A DNA stretch of 64,000 nt from Streptomyces sp. NBC_00223 (GCF_036199905.1 NZ_CP108109.1:2728001-2792000), one strand, 5' to 3'; shown: positions 17,923 through 28,756, numbered from the stretch's first letter. A program made the numbers and translations. Notes: generated from the letters alone by a model not told the origin.

Positions 17923-18402
17923 ATGCAGACCGTGGTGGAACGTGAACTCGAAATGCAGCTCGTCCTGTCGCCGGAACGGAGCATTCCGGTACCGGCCAGG
18001 CTGGCCTACCGCACGGACGACCCGTACGCCGTGCACGTCACCTTCCATGTGGGCTCGGACGCGCCCGTGAACTGGACGTTCGCCCGTGAACTCATCGTCG
18101 AGGGGGTGTTCAGGCCGTGCGGCCACGGTGATGTGCGGATCTGGCCGACCAAGGTCAACGGCCGCGGTGTGATCTGTCTGGCGCTCAGCTCCCCCGACGG
18201 CGACGCGCTGCTCGAAGCGGCGTCCTCGCCGGTCGCCGCCTGGCTGGAACGCACCCTGCGGGTCGTCCCGCCCGGCACCGAGCACGAGCAGCTCGGCATG
18301 GACGACGGGCTCAGCCGGCTGCTCGCCCCCGCCGCCGGGGACGAGCTGTGGCTGCGCGACCACTGGTCGGGCAAGGACGACACGCCGGACACCGGTGCGT
18401 AG
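17923..18402 (+). CDS. ssgG: SsgA-like sporulation/cell division protein
   Basis: 159 residues of the SALP (SsgA-like) family, unique to morphologically complex actinomycetes. SALPs guide septum placement and spore-wall events. The core RLAYRTDDPYAVHVTFHVGSDAPVNWTFARELIVEGVFRPCGHGDVRIWP is typical. The ATG at 17923 has GGAAAGG upstream; the longer frame to 17833 lacks a ribosome site. The ssgG name rests on gene order (next to an FAD oxidase and hpd) recalled from S. coelicolor, where SsgG acts in septum positioning. Confidence 0.9.
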   Translation: MQTVVERELEMQLVLSPERSIPVPARLAYRTDDPYAVHVTFHVGSDAPVNWTFARELIVEGVFRPCGHGDVRIWPTKVNGRGVICLALSSPDGDALLEAASSPVAAWLERTLRVVPPGTEHEQLGMDDGLSRLLAPAAGDELWLRDHWSGKDDTPDTGA

Positions 18403-18492
18403 CGCGGCCGGACCGGTACGCCCTCCCGCGGCCCACGCCGGCGCCTTACGCCCGCCCGTGGGCGGACCCGCGTGCCGTACCGGACCGGCGGG

Positions 18493-19863
18493 TCAGAACA
18501 CCTTGCCCGGATTGAGCAGCCCCAGCGGGTCGAAGACCGCCTTCAGCCCGCGCTGCAACTCCACACCGACCGGGCCCAGTTCGCGGGCCAGCCACTCCTT
18601 CTTGAGCAGGCCCACGCCGTGCTCACCGGTGATGGTGCCGCCGAGCGCGAGGCCGAGGGCCATGATCTCGTCGAAGGACTCCCGGGCCCTCCGGGTCTCG
18701 TCCGGGTCGCGCGCGTCGAAGCACACCACGGGGTGGGTGTTGCCGTCGCCCGCGTGCGCGCACACCCCGATCGTCAGGTCGTACTTGCGCGCGACGGCCG
18801 CCACGCCGTCGAGCATGTCGCTGAGCCGGGTACGCGGGACGCACACGTCGTCGATCATCATGGCGGTGGACACCCGCTCCAGCGCGGTGAGGGCCATCCG
18901 CCGTGCCTGGAGCAGCAGTTCGGACTCGGCCTCGTCCTCCGCGGGCACCACCTCGGTGGCGCCGGACGCCGTGCACAGCTTCCCGAGCGCGGCCAGGTCG
19001 GCCGCCGGGTCCGGGGTGTCGAAGGCGGCGAGCAGCAGCGCCTCGGTGGTCTCGGGCAGCCCCATGTTGGCCATCGCGTTGACCGCGCGGACCGTGGTGC
19101 CGTCCATCAGCTCCAGCAGCGAGGGCACATGCCCGCTCGCCATGATCGCGGACACGGCCGCCCCGGCCGCCGCCGTCGAGGGGAACTCCGCGACCAGCGC
19201 CAGCTGACGGGGAGGCGCCGGCCGCAGCGCGAGCACGGCCTTCACCACGACGCCGAGCGTGCCCTCGGAGCCGACGAACAGCCGCGTCAGGTCGTAGCCC
19301 GCCACACCCTTGGCGGTACGCCGCCCGGTGGTCAGCAGACGCCCGTCGGCGAGCACGACCTCAAGGCCGAGGACGTACTCGGCCGTGACGCCGTACTTCA
19401 CACAGCACAGGCCGCCCGCGCCCGTACCGATGTTGCCGCCGATCGTGCACTGCTCCCAACTGGACGGATCCGGCGGGTAGGAGAGCCCCTGCTCGGCCAC
19501 CGCGCGGGAGAGCACGGCGTTGACGACGCCGGGTTCGACGACCGCGATCCGGTCCACCGGGTCGATCTCCAGAATGCGGTCCATGGCCGTCAGGGACAGC
19601 ACGACACAGCCGTCGACGGCGTTGGCGGCGCCCGACAGTCCCGTGAGGGCGCCCTGCGGGACGACCGGCACGCGGAACTTCGTGGCCGTCCGCATCACGT
19701 GCTGGACCTCTTCCACGGTGCGCGGCCGTACCACCACGGCCGCGGTGCCCGCTTCCGAGAAGCTCGCCATGTCCCGGGCGTAGGACGCCACGACGTCCGG
19801 ATCGGTCACGATGGCCTCGGCGGGCAGGCCCGCGAGCAGCTCAGCCCTCACATCCTCACGCAT
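18493..19863 (-). CDS. FAD-linked oxidase, GlcD/D-lactate dehydrogenase type
   Basis: 456 residues of the PCMH-type flavoprotein family that oxidises 2-hydroxy acids (glycolate, D-lactate). FAD-binding motifs are PVVPQGALTGLSGAANA and TIGGNIGTGAGG. The FAD-oxidase C-terminal domain carries AHAGDGNTHPVV and GEHGVGLLKK with its substrate/metal His residues. Full length. Start at 19863 (MREDVRAELL). An iron-sulfur GlcF partner is not nearby. Confidence 0.9.
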   Translation of the reverse strand: MREDVRAELLAGLPAEAIVTDPDVVASYARDMASFSEAGTAAVVVRPRTVEEVQHVMRTATKFRVPVVPQGALTGLSGAANAVDGCVVLSLTAMDRILEIDPVDRIAVVEPGVVNAVLSRAVAEQGLSYPPDPSSWEQCTIGGNIGTGAGGLCCVKYGVTAEYVLGLEVVLADGRLLTTGRRTAKGVAGYDLTRLFVGSEGTLGVVVKAVLALRPAPPRQLALVAEFPSTAAAGAAVSAIMASGHVPSLLELMDGTTVRAVNAMANMGLPETTEALLLAAFDTPDPAADLAALGKLCTASGATEVVPAEDEAESELLLQARRMALTALERVSTAMMIDDVCVPRTRLSDMLDGVAAVARKYDLTIGVCAHAGDGNTHPVVCFDARDPDETRRARESFDEIMALGLALGGTITGEHGVGLLKKEWLARELGPVGVELQRGLKAVFDPLGLLNPGKVF

Positions 19864-19902
19864 GCGGATACTTTTGCACACGGGGACGCCCCAACGGCGA
19901 GT

Positions 19903-19946
19903 CCTCGCGCCCCATTAGGGGCGCGAGGAACTGCGCGACAAGCCCA
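19903..19946. repeat. Isolated copy of the dispersed repeat with perfect hairpin
   Basis: CCTCGCGCCCC-ATTA-GGGGCGCGAGG (19903-19928) is a perfect 11-bp inverted repeat. Its right arm continues into AGGGGCGCGAGGAACTGCGC and GACAAGCCCA, the same element as in the pncB-pncA block. It lies between hpd and the FAD oxidase and may terminate hpd. Confidence 0.8.
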
Positions 19947-19998
19947 CCAGCGGCGGGTGGTCCCGGAACCGGCGTCCAGGGGCAGCCCGGAGGGACCC

Positions 19999-21201
<1,203 letters not shown>

Positions 21202-21215
21202 TCAATCTGTGCAGG

Positions 21216-21719
21216 ATGACCATGGAAGGCGGGCGGGGCATGGGAACGGGCGGAATAGACGGGTTGGACGGCCGGCTGATCACGCTGCTGGACCGGGAGC
21301 CGAGGATCGGGGTGCTGGAGGCGTCCCGGCGGCTGGGTGTGGCCCGCGGCACCGTGCAGGCGCGACTCGACCGGCTGAGGGCCAACGGGGTGATCCGCGG
21401 CTTCGGCCCCCAGGTGGACCCGGCGGCGCTCGGCTACCCGGTGACCGCGTTCGCCACCCTGGAGATCAAGCAGGGCCAAGGCGCGGACGTACGGGCGCAC
21501 TTGACCACCGTGCCGGAGGTGCTGGAGCTGCACACCACGACCGGGCAGGGCGACATGCTGTGCCGGCTGGTCGCCCGCTCCAACGCCGATCTCCAGCGGG
21601 TGATCGACCGGGTTGTCGGCTTTGATGGCATTGTCCGGGCCTCCACGGCGATCGTCATGGAGAACCCGGTGCCGCTGCGGATGATCCCGCTGGTGGAGCA
21701 GGCGGCGCGGGACACCTAG
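21216..21719 (+). CDS. Lrp/AsnC-family regulator
   Basis: 167 residues. The N-terminal helix-turn-helix (DGRLITLLDREPRIGVLEASRRLGVARGTVQARLDRL) is followed by a RAM/effector domain (FATLEIKQGQGADVRAHL...LHTTTGQGDMLCRLVARSNADLQRVID). Three starts are possible (21216, 21222, 21240); I keep the first. Divergent position suggests control of hpd by an aromatic amino acid or intermediate, which is an inference. Confidence 0.9.
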   Translation: MTMEGGRGMGTGGIDGLDGRLITLLDREPRIGVLEASRRLGVARGTVQARLDRLRANGVIRGFGPQVDPAALGYPVTAFATLEIKQGQGADVRAHLTTVPEVLELHTTTGQGDMLCRLVARSNADLQRVIDRVVGFDGIVRASTAIVMENPVPLRMIPLVEQAARDT

Positions 21720-21837
21720 ACCGCCGGACGACGGCGGGAGCCCCGCGCGGTACGGAGCATGGGCGGTACGGAGCACGGGCGGTCCGGAGCACGCGCGGCA
21801 CGAGGCGTGCGCGGTACGGAGGAGGAGGCGGCCGGCG

Positions 21838-22485
21838 GTGAGTTTCTGGCAGTACCTCTCCAGCCGGCACCAGCAGCTGCTGGCCGACACGTATCAGCAC
21901 GCCAGCGCCGTCTTCCAGTGCATGGTGCTGGCCACCCTCATCGGCGTGGTGATCGGCGTGGTCACCTACCGCAGCGACTGGGCCGGGAATCTCGCCGTCA
22001 CCTCGACCGTCTCGATCCTCACGATCCCCTCCCTCGCCCTGATCGGTCTGCTGATCCCGGTGCTCGGCCTGGGGGTGCCGCCGACCGTGACGGCCCTGAC
22101 GCTGTACGGGCTGCTGCCGGTCGTCCGCAACGCGATCGTCGGACTGCGCGGGGTGGACGCCTCACTGGTCGAGACCGCCAAGGGGCTCGGCATGTCACGG
22201 GCGGCCCGGCTGCTGCGGGTGGAACTGCCGCTGGCCTGGCCGCCGATCCTGGCCGGCATCCGGGTCTCCACGCAGATGCTGATGGGCATCGCGGCGGTGG
22301 CGGCGTACGCCTCGGGCCCCGGGCTGGGCAATGAGATCTTCCGCGGGATCGCCTCGCTGGGCAGCGCCAACGCGCTCAACGAGGTGCTGGCGGGCACGCT
22401 CGGGATCATCGTGCTCGCGCTGCTCTTCGACGCGGCCTATGTGCTGATCGGCCGGCTGACGATCCCGAGGGGGAGCCGTGGCTGA
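21838..22485 (+). CDS. Osmoprotectant-type ABC transporter permease (1)
   Basis: 215 residues with about five membrane helices and the permease coupling motif in VETAKGLGMSRAARLLRVELPLAWPPILAGIR. This is the OpuBB/ProW branch for glycine betaine, choline or related compounds. GTG start with GGAGGAGG upstream. Its end overlaps the next gene by eight bases. First gene of a four-gene cassette. Confidence 0.92.
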   Translation: MSFWQYLSSRHQQLLADTYQHASAVFQCMVLATLIGVVIGVVTYRSDWAGNLAVTSTVSILTIPSLALIGLLIPVLGLGVPPTVTALTLYGLLPVVRNAIVGLRGVDASLVETAKGLGMSRAARLLRVELPLAWPPILAGIRVSTQMLMGIAAVAAYASGPGLGNEIFRGIASLGSANALNEVLAGTLGIIVLALLFDAAYVLIGRLTIPRGSRG

Positions 22486-23812
22486 GGAACCGTTCCCACG
22501 AGAGGGAGCCCCGGGACCCGGGCGGTCCGGTGGGGCCGGCGGTTCCCACGCGGCCGGTCCGCGGACGGGCGCGACCATCTCGCTCGAGGCCCTGACCAAG
22601 CGCTACCCGGGCAGCGCGGAGCCCGCCGTGGACGGCGTCACGATGGAGATCGGGGCCGGTGAGACGGTGGTCCTCGTCGGGCCCTCGGGCTGCGGCAAGT
22701 CCACCACCCTGAAGATGATCAACCGGCTGATCGAGCCCACGTCCGGGCGGATCATGATCGACGGCGAGGACGTGACCCGTATCGACCCGGTGCGGCTGCG
22801 CCGCAAGATCGGCTACGCGATCCAGTCCTCCGGGCTCTTCCCGCACATGACGGTCGCCGAGAACATCGCCCTGGTGCCGAGGATGACCGGCTGGGGCAGA
22901 TCCCGGGTCAAGGCCCGGGTGGAGGAGATGCTCGACCTCGTGGGTCTGGACGCAGGGGAGTTCCACGACCGCTACCCCCGGCAGCTGTCCGGCGGTCAGC
23001 AGCAGCGCGTCGGGGTGGCGCGGGCGCTGGCCGCGGACCCGCCGGTGCTGCTGATGGACGAGCCCTTCGGCGCGGTCGACCCGATCACCCGCGACCACCT
23101 CCAGGACGAACTCATCCGTCTCCAGCGCGAGTTGCACAAGACCGTCGTCTTCGTCACGCACCACTTCGACGAGGCGATCAAGCTCGGCGACCGTATCGCG
23201 GTGCTGCGCGAGCAGTCGCACATCGCGCAGTTCGACACCCCGGAGGCCATCCTCACCGACCCCGCCGACGATTTCGTCGCCGGCTTCGTCGGCGCGGGCG
23301 CGGCCCTGAAACGGCTGAACCTCACGCTGGTACGGGAGGTGGAGATCGCCGACTTCCCCTCGGTGACCATGGACGAGCCGGCGCAGTCCGTCCTGGACCG
23401 GCTGCGCAGCCTCCAGTACAACGAACTGCTGCTGCTCGACCGGCTGCGGCGCCCGTACAAGTGGCTGCGGCGCGGCGACCTGATGCGGTCCAAGGGGTCG
23501 CCGGACCGGGCCGGCACCCCGGTGGCCGGCACGGTGACCGGGGACGCGACGCTGCGCGACGCGCTGGAGGCGGTGCTGACCTCCGGGGTCGGCGGTCCCG
23601 CCGCCGAGGGCCGGGGAAGGGTCGCGGTGACCGGTCCGAGCGGGGAGTTCGTCGGCGTGGTGGACATGGAGACGCTGATGCGTTCCGTACGGGAGATGCT
23701 GGAGGCCGACCGGCTGATCGCGCGGGAGCACCGGCAGGAGCTGAACGCGATCGAGGGGCGTCCCGCGCCCACCGAGCGGGAGGGCGCGGCGGACGGGGAG
23801 TCCGGCTCATGA
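22478..23812 (+). CDS. Osmoprotectant-type ABC transporter ATPase with C-terminal CBS region
   Basis: 444 residues. Walker A GPSGCGKST, signature LSGGQQQRVGVARAL and Walker B VLLMDEPFGAVD are present, with HH in FVTHHFDEA. After about residue 280 a CBS-like regulatory region with an inserted basic linker (RRPYKWLRRGDLMRSKG) follows, as in OpuA/ProV ATPases that sense ionic strength. GTG start overlaps the permease; the stop overlaps the next ATG. Confidence 0.93.
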   Translation: MAEEPFPREGAPGPGRSGGAGGSHAAGPRTGATISLEALTKRYPGSAEPAVDGVTMEIGAGETVVLVGPSGCGKSTTLKMINRLIEPTSGRIMIDGEDVTRIDPVRLRRKIGYAIQSSGLFPHMTVAENIALVPRMTGWGRSRVKARVEEMLDLVGLDAGEFHDRYPRQLSGGQQQRVGVARALAADPPVLLMDEPFGAVDPITRDHLQDELIRLQRELHKTVVFVTHHFDEAIKLGDRIAVLREQSHIAQFDTPEAILTDPADDFVAGFVGAGAALKRLNLTLVREVEIADFPSVTMDEPAQSVLDRLRSLQYNELLLLDRLRRPYKWLRRGDLMRSKGSPDRAGTPVAGTVTGDATLRDALEAVLTSGVGGPAAEGRGRVAVTGPSGEFVGVVDMETLMRSVREMLEADRLIAREHRQELNAIEGRPAPTEREGAADGESGS

Positions 23813-24708
23813 GCGCGGACCCGCCGCCGGGCGATCTGGGAGTCGTACGGGACGGCGGCCTCGACGCCGATCTCGTCACCGGACTCGGCTCCGACCTCGG
23901 CATCGGACTCGGCGGCGATCAGGGCCGGGAGCGGCAGGACCGGGGCCGGGACCGGGACGAGCGGCCCGAGCGCGGGATCACCTGGCAGAAGCTGGTGTGC
24001 ACCCCGGCCGTGCTGGCCGCCGCCCTGCTGGCCACGTACCTGTGGATCACCCACATCCCCCTCGACGCCATCGAGCACAACGCGCTCGACAACGGCAATG
24101 TCCGACTGCGGCTCTGGCAGCACGTCAGGCTCACCGCGATCTCCACCTTCTGGGTGCTGCTGATCGCGATCCCGCTGGGCATCGCGCTGACCCGGCGGCG
24201 GCTGCGCGCGGCCTCGCCGCTGGTGACCGGGCTCGCCAACATCGGCCAGGCCGCCCCGGCGATCGGTCTGCTGGCGCTGCTGGTGATCTGGCTGGGCATC
24301 GGCGCGCGGACGGCGATCGTCGGCATGGTGGCGTACGCGGTGCTGCCGGTGCTGTCGAACACGGTGGCCGGGCTGCGGGCGATCGACCCGGACCTGGTGG
24401 AGGCCGCGCGCGGTATCGGCATGTCCGGGCGCGGGGTGCTGGGGAAGGTCGAACTGCCGCTGGCCGTACCGCTGATCCTGGCCGGGGTGCGGACCGCGCT
24501 GGTGCTGAACGTCGGCACCGCGACGCTGGCCACCTTCGGGGGCGGCGGCGGGCTCGGCGATCTGATCACCTCGGGGATCGTCACCCAGCGCATGCCCGTA
24601 CTGGTGCTCGGCTCGGTCCTGACGGTGGCGCTGGCGCTGTTCGTGGACTGGCTGGCCTCGCTCGCGGAGGCGCTGATGCGGCCGCGCGGCCTGGCGGCGA
24701 CGGCGTGA
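23809..24708 (+). CDS. Osmoprotectant-type ABC transporter permease (2)
   Basis: 299 residues. A disordered Asp/Gly-rich N terminus of about 55 residues precedes six helices and the coupling motif VEAARGIGMSGRGVLGKVELPLAVPLILAGVR. ATG at 23809 overlaps the ATPase stop (ATGA). Paralogue of permease 1, making a heterodimeric channel. The end GTGA overlaps the binding-protein gene. Confidence 0.92.
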   Translation: MSADPPPGDLGVVRDGGLDADLVTGLGSDLGIGLGGDQGRERQDRGRDRDERPERGITWQKLVCTPAVLAAALLATYLWITHIPLDAIEHNALDNGNVRLRLWQHVRLTAISTFWVLLIAIPLGIALTRRRLRAASPLVTGLANIGQAAPAIGLLALLVIWLGIGARTAIVGMVAYAVLPVLSNTVAGLRAIDPDLVEAARGIGMSGRGVLGKVELPLAVPLILAGVRTALVLNVGTATLATFGGGGGLGDLITSGIVTQRMPVLVLGSVLTVALALFVDWLASLAEALMRPRGLAATA

Positions 24709-25757
24709 GCGGCCCACGCGGGGGCGCGGGCGGGCGGCGCGGGGGCGCGATCGCTCCGCGTGGGGGCGCGTTCAGGCGGCGACGGCTCCGTACGGCCGCC
24801 GCGCTGCTCGCCGGGGTGGCCCTGCTGGTGTCGCCCGCGGCCTGCGGACTGACCAGCGGCAGCCCCCTGGCGGACGAGGTACGGCCGGGCTCGATCGGCC
24901 GGGGCAAGCCGCTCAAGGGCGCCTCACTGGTGATCACCTCGAAGAACTTCAGCGAGAACATCGTCCTGGGCGAGATGATCGGGCTCGTCTTCAAGGCCGC
25001 GGGCGCCTCCGTCCTGGACCGCACCAACATCACCGGCTCGATCGGCGCCCGCGAAGCCGTCAAGTCCGGGCAGGCGGACGTGATGTACGAGTACACCGGC
25101 ACCGCGTGGATCACCTACCTCGGCCGCACCACCCCGATCCAGAGCCCGCGTGCCCAGTGGCGGGCCGTCCGGGACGAGGACGTGCGGAACGGACTGACCT
25201 GGCTGCCGCCGTCCACGCTCGACAACACCTACTCGCTGGCGATCAGCGCGCCCAACGAGGCCCGTTACCACCTCAGAACGCTCTCCGACGTCGCCGCCCT
25301 GGCCGAAAAGGACCCCAAGGCCGTCACTCTGTGCGTCGAGAACGAGTTCGCCTCCCGCCAGGACGGCCTGCCCGGGATGCTCAAGGCGTACGGCATGAAG
25401 ATCCCGGCCGGCCGTATCCAGAAGATGGACGCCGGGATCATCTACACCCAGGTCGGCAAGAACAACTCCTGTCTGCTGGGCGAGGTGTACACCACCGACG
25501 GCCGGATCTCGTCGATGCGGCTGACCGTCATGAAGGACGACCGGGGCTTCTTCCCCCACTACAACGCGGCGCCGGTCGTCTACGCGAAGACGGCCGAGAA
25601 GTACCCGGCCATCGCCGCCCTGCTGGACCCGATCAGCGCGAGGCTCACCACGGCGGTGGCCCGGAAGCTGAACGCCGAGGTCGACGTCGGCGGCCGGGAC
25701 CCGCGTGACGTGGCCAAGGACTGGTTGGTCAAGGAGGGCTTCATCCGCGCGGGTTGA
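24705..25757 (+). CDS. Osmoprotectant-type substrate-binding lipoprotein
   Basis: 350 residues. A basic N terminus and hydrophobic segment end in VSPAACG, a plausible lipobox with the Cys as anchor. The binding domain starts LVITSKNFSENIVLGEM, typical of OpuBC/OsmF proteins. GTG start overlaps the permease stop in GTGA. Completes the uptake system; substrate probably a quaternary amine. Confidence 0.92.
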   Translation: MSGPRGGAGGRRGGAIAPRGGAFRRRRLRTAAALLAGVALLVSPAACGLTSGSPLADEVRPGSIGRGKPLKGASLVITSKNFSENIVLGEMIGLVFKAAGASVLDRTNITGSIGAREAVKSGQADVMYEYTGTAWITYLGRTTPIQSPRAQWRAVRDEDVRNGLTWLPPSTLDNTYSLAISAPNEARYHLRTLSDVAALAEKDPKAVTLCVENEFASRQDGLPGMLKAYGMKIPAGRIQKMDAGIIYTQVGKNNSCLLGEVYTTDGRISSMRLTVMKDDRGFFPHYNAAPVVYAKTAEKYPAIAALLDPISARLTTAVARKLNAEVDVGGRDPRDVAKDWLVKEGFIRAG

Positions 25758-25804
25758 CTGTCGGTCGGCTCGGTCCGGGCCGGCCGCCGGGCGCCCGCCG
25801 ACAG

Positions 25805-25850
25805 TGCAAAGAACCAGTTGCAAACAAACCCTTGCAATGAGGTCTTTGCA
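25805..25850. promoter_or_regulatory. Nested TTGCAA palindromes, likely ArsR operator
   Basis: TGCAAA (25805), TTGCAA (25818), TTGCAA (25832) and TTTGCA (25845) are spaced 13, 14 and 13 bp, about 1.3 helical turns, and are symmetric about 25827. They lie 18-63 bp before the regulator's GTG. Confidence 0.55.
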
Positions 25851-25867
25851 TTCATACGCTGCCTCCC

Positions 25868-26536
25868 GTGCCCGAGAATCCCGCGGACGACGTCCGCCCC
25901 CTCGATCCGCGTTCGCTGCGCGGACTCGCCCACCCGCTGCGCATGCGACTGCTCTCGGCGCTGCGCGAGTACGGACCCGCCACCGCCTCCGGACTCGCCG
26001 ACCGGCTGGGCGAGTCCAGCGGCGCCACCAGCTACCACCTGCGGCAGCTCGCCGCCCACGGCTTCGTCGAGGACGACCCGGGCCGCGGCACCGCCCGCGA
26101 GCGGTGGTGGAAGGCCGCCCACCGCGGCACCCGCTTCGACAGCGTCGAGGAGTTCCTGCACCACCCGGACCCGGCGGTCCGCGGCGCGATGAACACCTTC
26201 ATGTACGAGCGCGCCGCCGTGAACGCCGAGCAGGTGAGCACCTGGCTCGGCACCATGCGCGAATGGCCGGAGGCATGGCAGAAGACGTGGGACCTCAGCG
26301 ACTTCGCCCTCCGACTGTCCCCCGAGGTGGCCGGCGAGCTGATCGAGCGGGTGCACGAGCTGATCGAGTCCTACCGGGACGCCGGGCCGGCCGGCCGGGA
26401 ACCGTCCACGTCCCCGGAGCCGGGCACGGACGCGGACGCGAGCACCGGCACGGACGGGAGCACGGCCGCGGCCACAGACACGGACACCGCCATGGTCCGC
26501 TTCCAGTTCCAGGCCTTTCCGCGCCGCGCCGACTGA
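25868..26536 (+). CDS. ArsR/HTH_20-type transcriptional regulator
   Basis: 222 residues. A winged helix occupies about residues 15-90 (SLRGLAHPLRMRLLSALREYGPATASGLADRLGESSGATSYHLRQLAAHGFVE). A helical effector region and a Thr/Asp/Ala-rich tail follow. GTG start without an obvious ribosome site. It precedes an MFS exporter by 109 bp, the classic regulator-efflux pair. Confidence 0.88.
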   Translation: MPENPADDVRPLDPRSLRGLAHPLRMRLLSALREYGPATASGLADRLGESSGATSYHLRQLAAHGFVEDDPGRGTARERWWKAAHRGTRFDSVEEFLHHPDPAVRGAMNTFMYERAAVNAEQVSTWLGTMREWPEAWQKTWDLSDFALRLSPEVAGELIERVHELIESYRDAGPAGREPSTSPEPGTDADASTGTDGSTAAATDTDTAMVRFQFQAFPRRAD

Positions 26537-26645
26537 CCGGCCGACCTACCTACCCGTACACCCGTACGTCCCTACATCTTGCCGCGCACATCCGCGCACA
26601 CCCGCGTGCACACCCGCACGCCTTTCCGACGGGGGAAACCGCCCT

Positions 26646-27944
26646 ATGCGCACCGCACCGGCCGCGATACCACCGCCGCCCGCCCGGGACCGGCGCCCGC
26701 TGGGCGTGCTGCTCACCGCGAACGTCGTCTCCGTCGCGGGCAGCATGCTCACGGTCGTCGCCGTCCCGTGGTTCGTCCTCCAGACCACCGGCAGCCCGGC
26801 CCGCGCGGGTCTGGTCGCCTTCGCCTCGACCCTGCCGGTGGTGCTCTCCGCGCTGCTCGGCGGCCCGCTGATCGACCGGCTCGGCTACGCGGTGAGCAGC
26901 GTCGCGTCCGACGCCGTCTGCGCGCTCGCCGTCGCGGCCGTACCGGTGCTGCATCTGACGGTGGGTCTGCCGTACGGCGCGCTGCTCGGGCTCGTCGCCG
27001 TCGCCGGGCTCTTCCACGCGCCCGGGGAGACCGCCCGCGAGGTGCTGATGCCCCGTCTCGCGGAACGGGCCGGGACCACGATCACACGGGCGTCGAGCGC
27101 CTACGAAAGCGCCTCGCGCGGCGCCAGGATGCTCGGGGCGCCGCTGGCCGGTGTGCTGATCGCGACGATCGGCGCCACGAACGTCCTGCTGCTGGACGCG
27201 GCGACCTTCGCGGTCTCGGCGCTGCTGATCGGCCTCGGGGTGCGGGACGGGGTACGGCCGGCGCCCGCGCCGAAGGACGCGTCGCCGGACGGCTATGTCG
27301 CCCAGCTCCGCGAGGGGTACGCCTATCTGGTCGGCGCCCGGCTGCTGTTCGCGGTGGTCGTGATGGTGATGGTGACCAACGCGCTGGACCAGGCGTGGTC
27401 GGCGGTGCTGCTGCCGGTGGACGCCCGTGAGCACCTGGGCGGTTCGGTGGGCCTCGGCCTGGTCTCCGGCACCATGGCGGGCGCGGCGCTGGCCGGCTCG
27501 CTGCTGTACGGGATCGCCGGCCACCGGCTGCCGCGCCGCGGCCTGTACATCGGCGCCTTCCTCGTCTGCGGATTCCCCCGTACGGCGGTCGCCGCCCTGG
27601 TACCCGGGCTGACGCCGCTGATCGTCACCTGCGCGGTGTGCGGGCTGGCCGCGGGCGTCCTCAATCCGATCATCGGCACGGAGATGGTGCGGCTGGTCCC
27701 GGAGCGGCTGCGCAGCCGGGTGTTCGGCGCGGTCACCTCGGGGGTGCTGGTGGCGGTGCCGATGGGCGGGCTGTTCGCGGGCTACCTGGTCCAGTACGCG
27801 GGACTGACCGCCGGGATGGTCACGGTCAGCGCGCTGTATCTGCTGACGACGCTCAGCCCGCTGGTGCTGCCCGCGTTCCGGCACTGGCCGGAGGTGCCCG
27901 CGGAGGCGCCCGCGGCGCGTACGGAGGCGGCCGTGGAGGCGTAA
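26646..27944 (+). CDS. MFS transporter, probable drug exporter
   Basis: 432 residues with about 12 hydrophobic helices, the MFS_1/MFS_3 pattern including GVLLTANVVSVAGSMLTVVAVPWFVLQTTGSPA and a repeat of ARAGLVAFASTLPVVLSALLGGPLIDRLG. GGGGGA upstream of the ATG. Regulated presumably by the ArsR-type gene just before it. The substrate is unknown. Confidence 0.88.
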   Translation: MRTAPAAIPPPPARDRRPLGVLLTANVVSVAGSMLTVVAVPWFVLQTTGSPARAGLVAFASTLPVVLSALLGGPLIDRLGYAVSSVASDAVCALAVAAVPVLHLTVGLPYGALLGLVAVAGLFHAPGETAREVLMPRLAERAGTTITRASSAYESASRGARMLGAPLAGVLIATIGATNVLLLDAATFAVSALLIGLGVRDGVRPAPAPKDASPDGYVAQLREGYAYLVGARLLFAVVVMVMVTNALDQAWSAVLLPVDAREHLGGSVGLGLVSGTMAGAALAGSLLYGIAGHRLPRRGLYIGAFLVCGFPRTAVAALVPGLTPLIVTCAVCGLAAGVLNPIIGTEMVRLVPERLRSRVFGAVTSGVLVAVPMGGLFAGYLVQYAGLTAGMVTVSALYLLTTLSPLVLPAFRHWPEVPAEAPAARTEAAVEA

Positions 27945-27967
27945 AGGAGCCGGTACGGCCCCGGCGC

Positions 27968-28756
27968 TCAGCAGGTCGGGGTCGGGCGGCCCTCGCGCAC
28001 GGCGGACAGGGCCGACAGGGCGCCGTCCAGGGTCTGCACCGGGATCAGCTTCAGCCCCTTGGGCAGTTCGGCCTCGGCGTCCCGGCACTCGCCGCGCGGG
28101 ACGAGGAAGACGGTGGCGCCGTCGCGCCGGGCCGCCTGCTCCTTGAGCGGCACCCCGCCGACCGCGCCGACCTTGCCGGAGGCGTCTATCGTGCCGGTGC
28201 CCGCGATCGTCCGGCCGCCCGTGAGGTCGCCGCCGTGGCCGTCGCCGTCGATCTTGTCGATGATGCCGAGGGTGAAGAGCAGACCCGCGCTCGGGCCGCC
28301 GACGTCGGCGAGCCGGAGGGTGACCTTGACCTTGGACGGCGACAGGCCCAGGTGCTTGAGCGCGGCCGAGGTGGCCGCCTCCTGCGAGTCGGTCATCTCC
28401 TTCTCGTTGGCCTTCTGGATGTCCTGCACCGAACCGCCGCTGGGGTAGACGGAGTCGCGCGGCATCGCGGCCTGGTTCTTCTTGAACCAGGCCCGCAGTA
28501 CGTCCGTGAAGTGCACCGCCGTGTCCGGGGAGGTCGCGCTGATGGTGACCATTCGCAGCTGCCCGCTGGTGGGACGCACCGGCACGCCGTCGACCGTGAT
28601 GATCTCGGTGCCCTTGTCCGCGCCGAGCACGTTCGTGGTCGGACCCGGTACGACGATCGACACCGGCAGCGGCGCGAACGCGGCCACGGCCAGGAGGGCG
28701 GCCACGACCGCCGCGCACACGGCGAGGGTCACGGACCGGCGGGAGAGCGTAGGCAT
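27968..28756 (-). CDS. Lon-like (S16) serine protease, YlbL type
   Basis: 262 residues. One N-terminal membrane anchor (about residues 9-30), then a PDZ-like segment, then an S16 domain with catalytic Ser in VGGPSAGLLFTLG and Lys in GKVGAVGGVPLKEQAARR. Active site faces outside the membrane. The related Bacillus protein YlbL degrades a cell-division inhibitor. The Streptomyces substrate is not known. Confidence 0.9.
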   Translation of the reverse strand: MPTLSRRSVTLAVCAAVVAALLAVAAFAPLPVSIVVPGPTTNVLGADKGTEIITVDGVPVRPTSGQLRMVTISATSPDTAVHFTDVLRAWFKKNQAAMPRDSVYPSGGSVQDIQKANEKEMTDSQEAATSAALKHLGLSPSKVKVTLRLADVGGPSAGLLFTLGIIDKIDGDGHGGDLTGGRTIAGTGTIDASGKVGAVGGVPLKEQAARRDGATVFLVPRGECRDAEAELPKGLKLIPVQTLDGALSALSAVREGRPTPTC

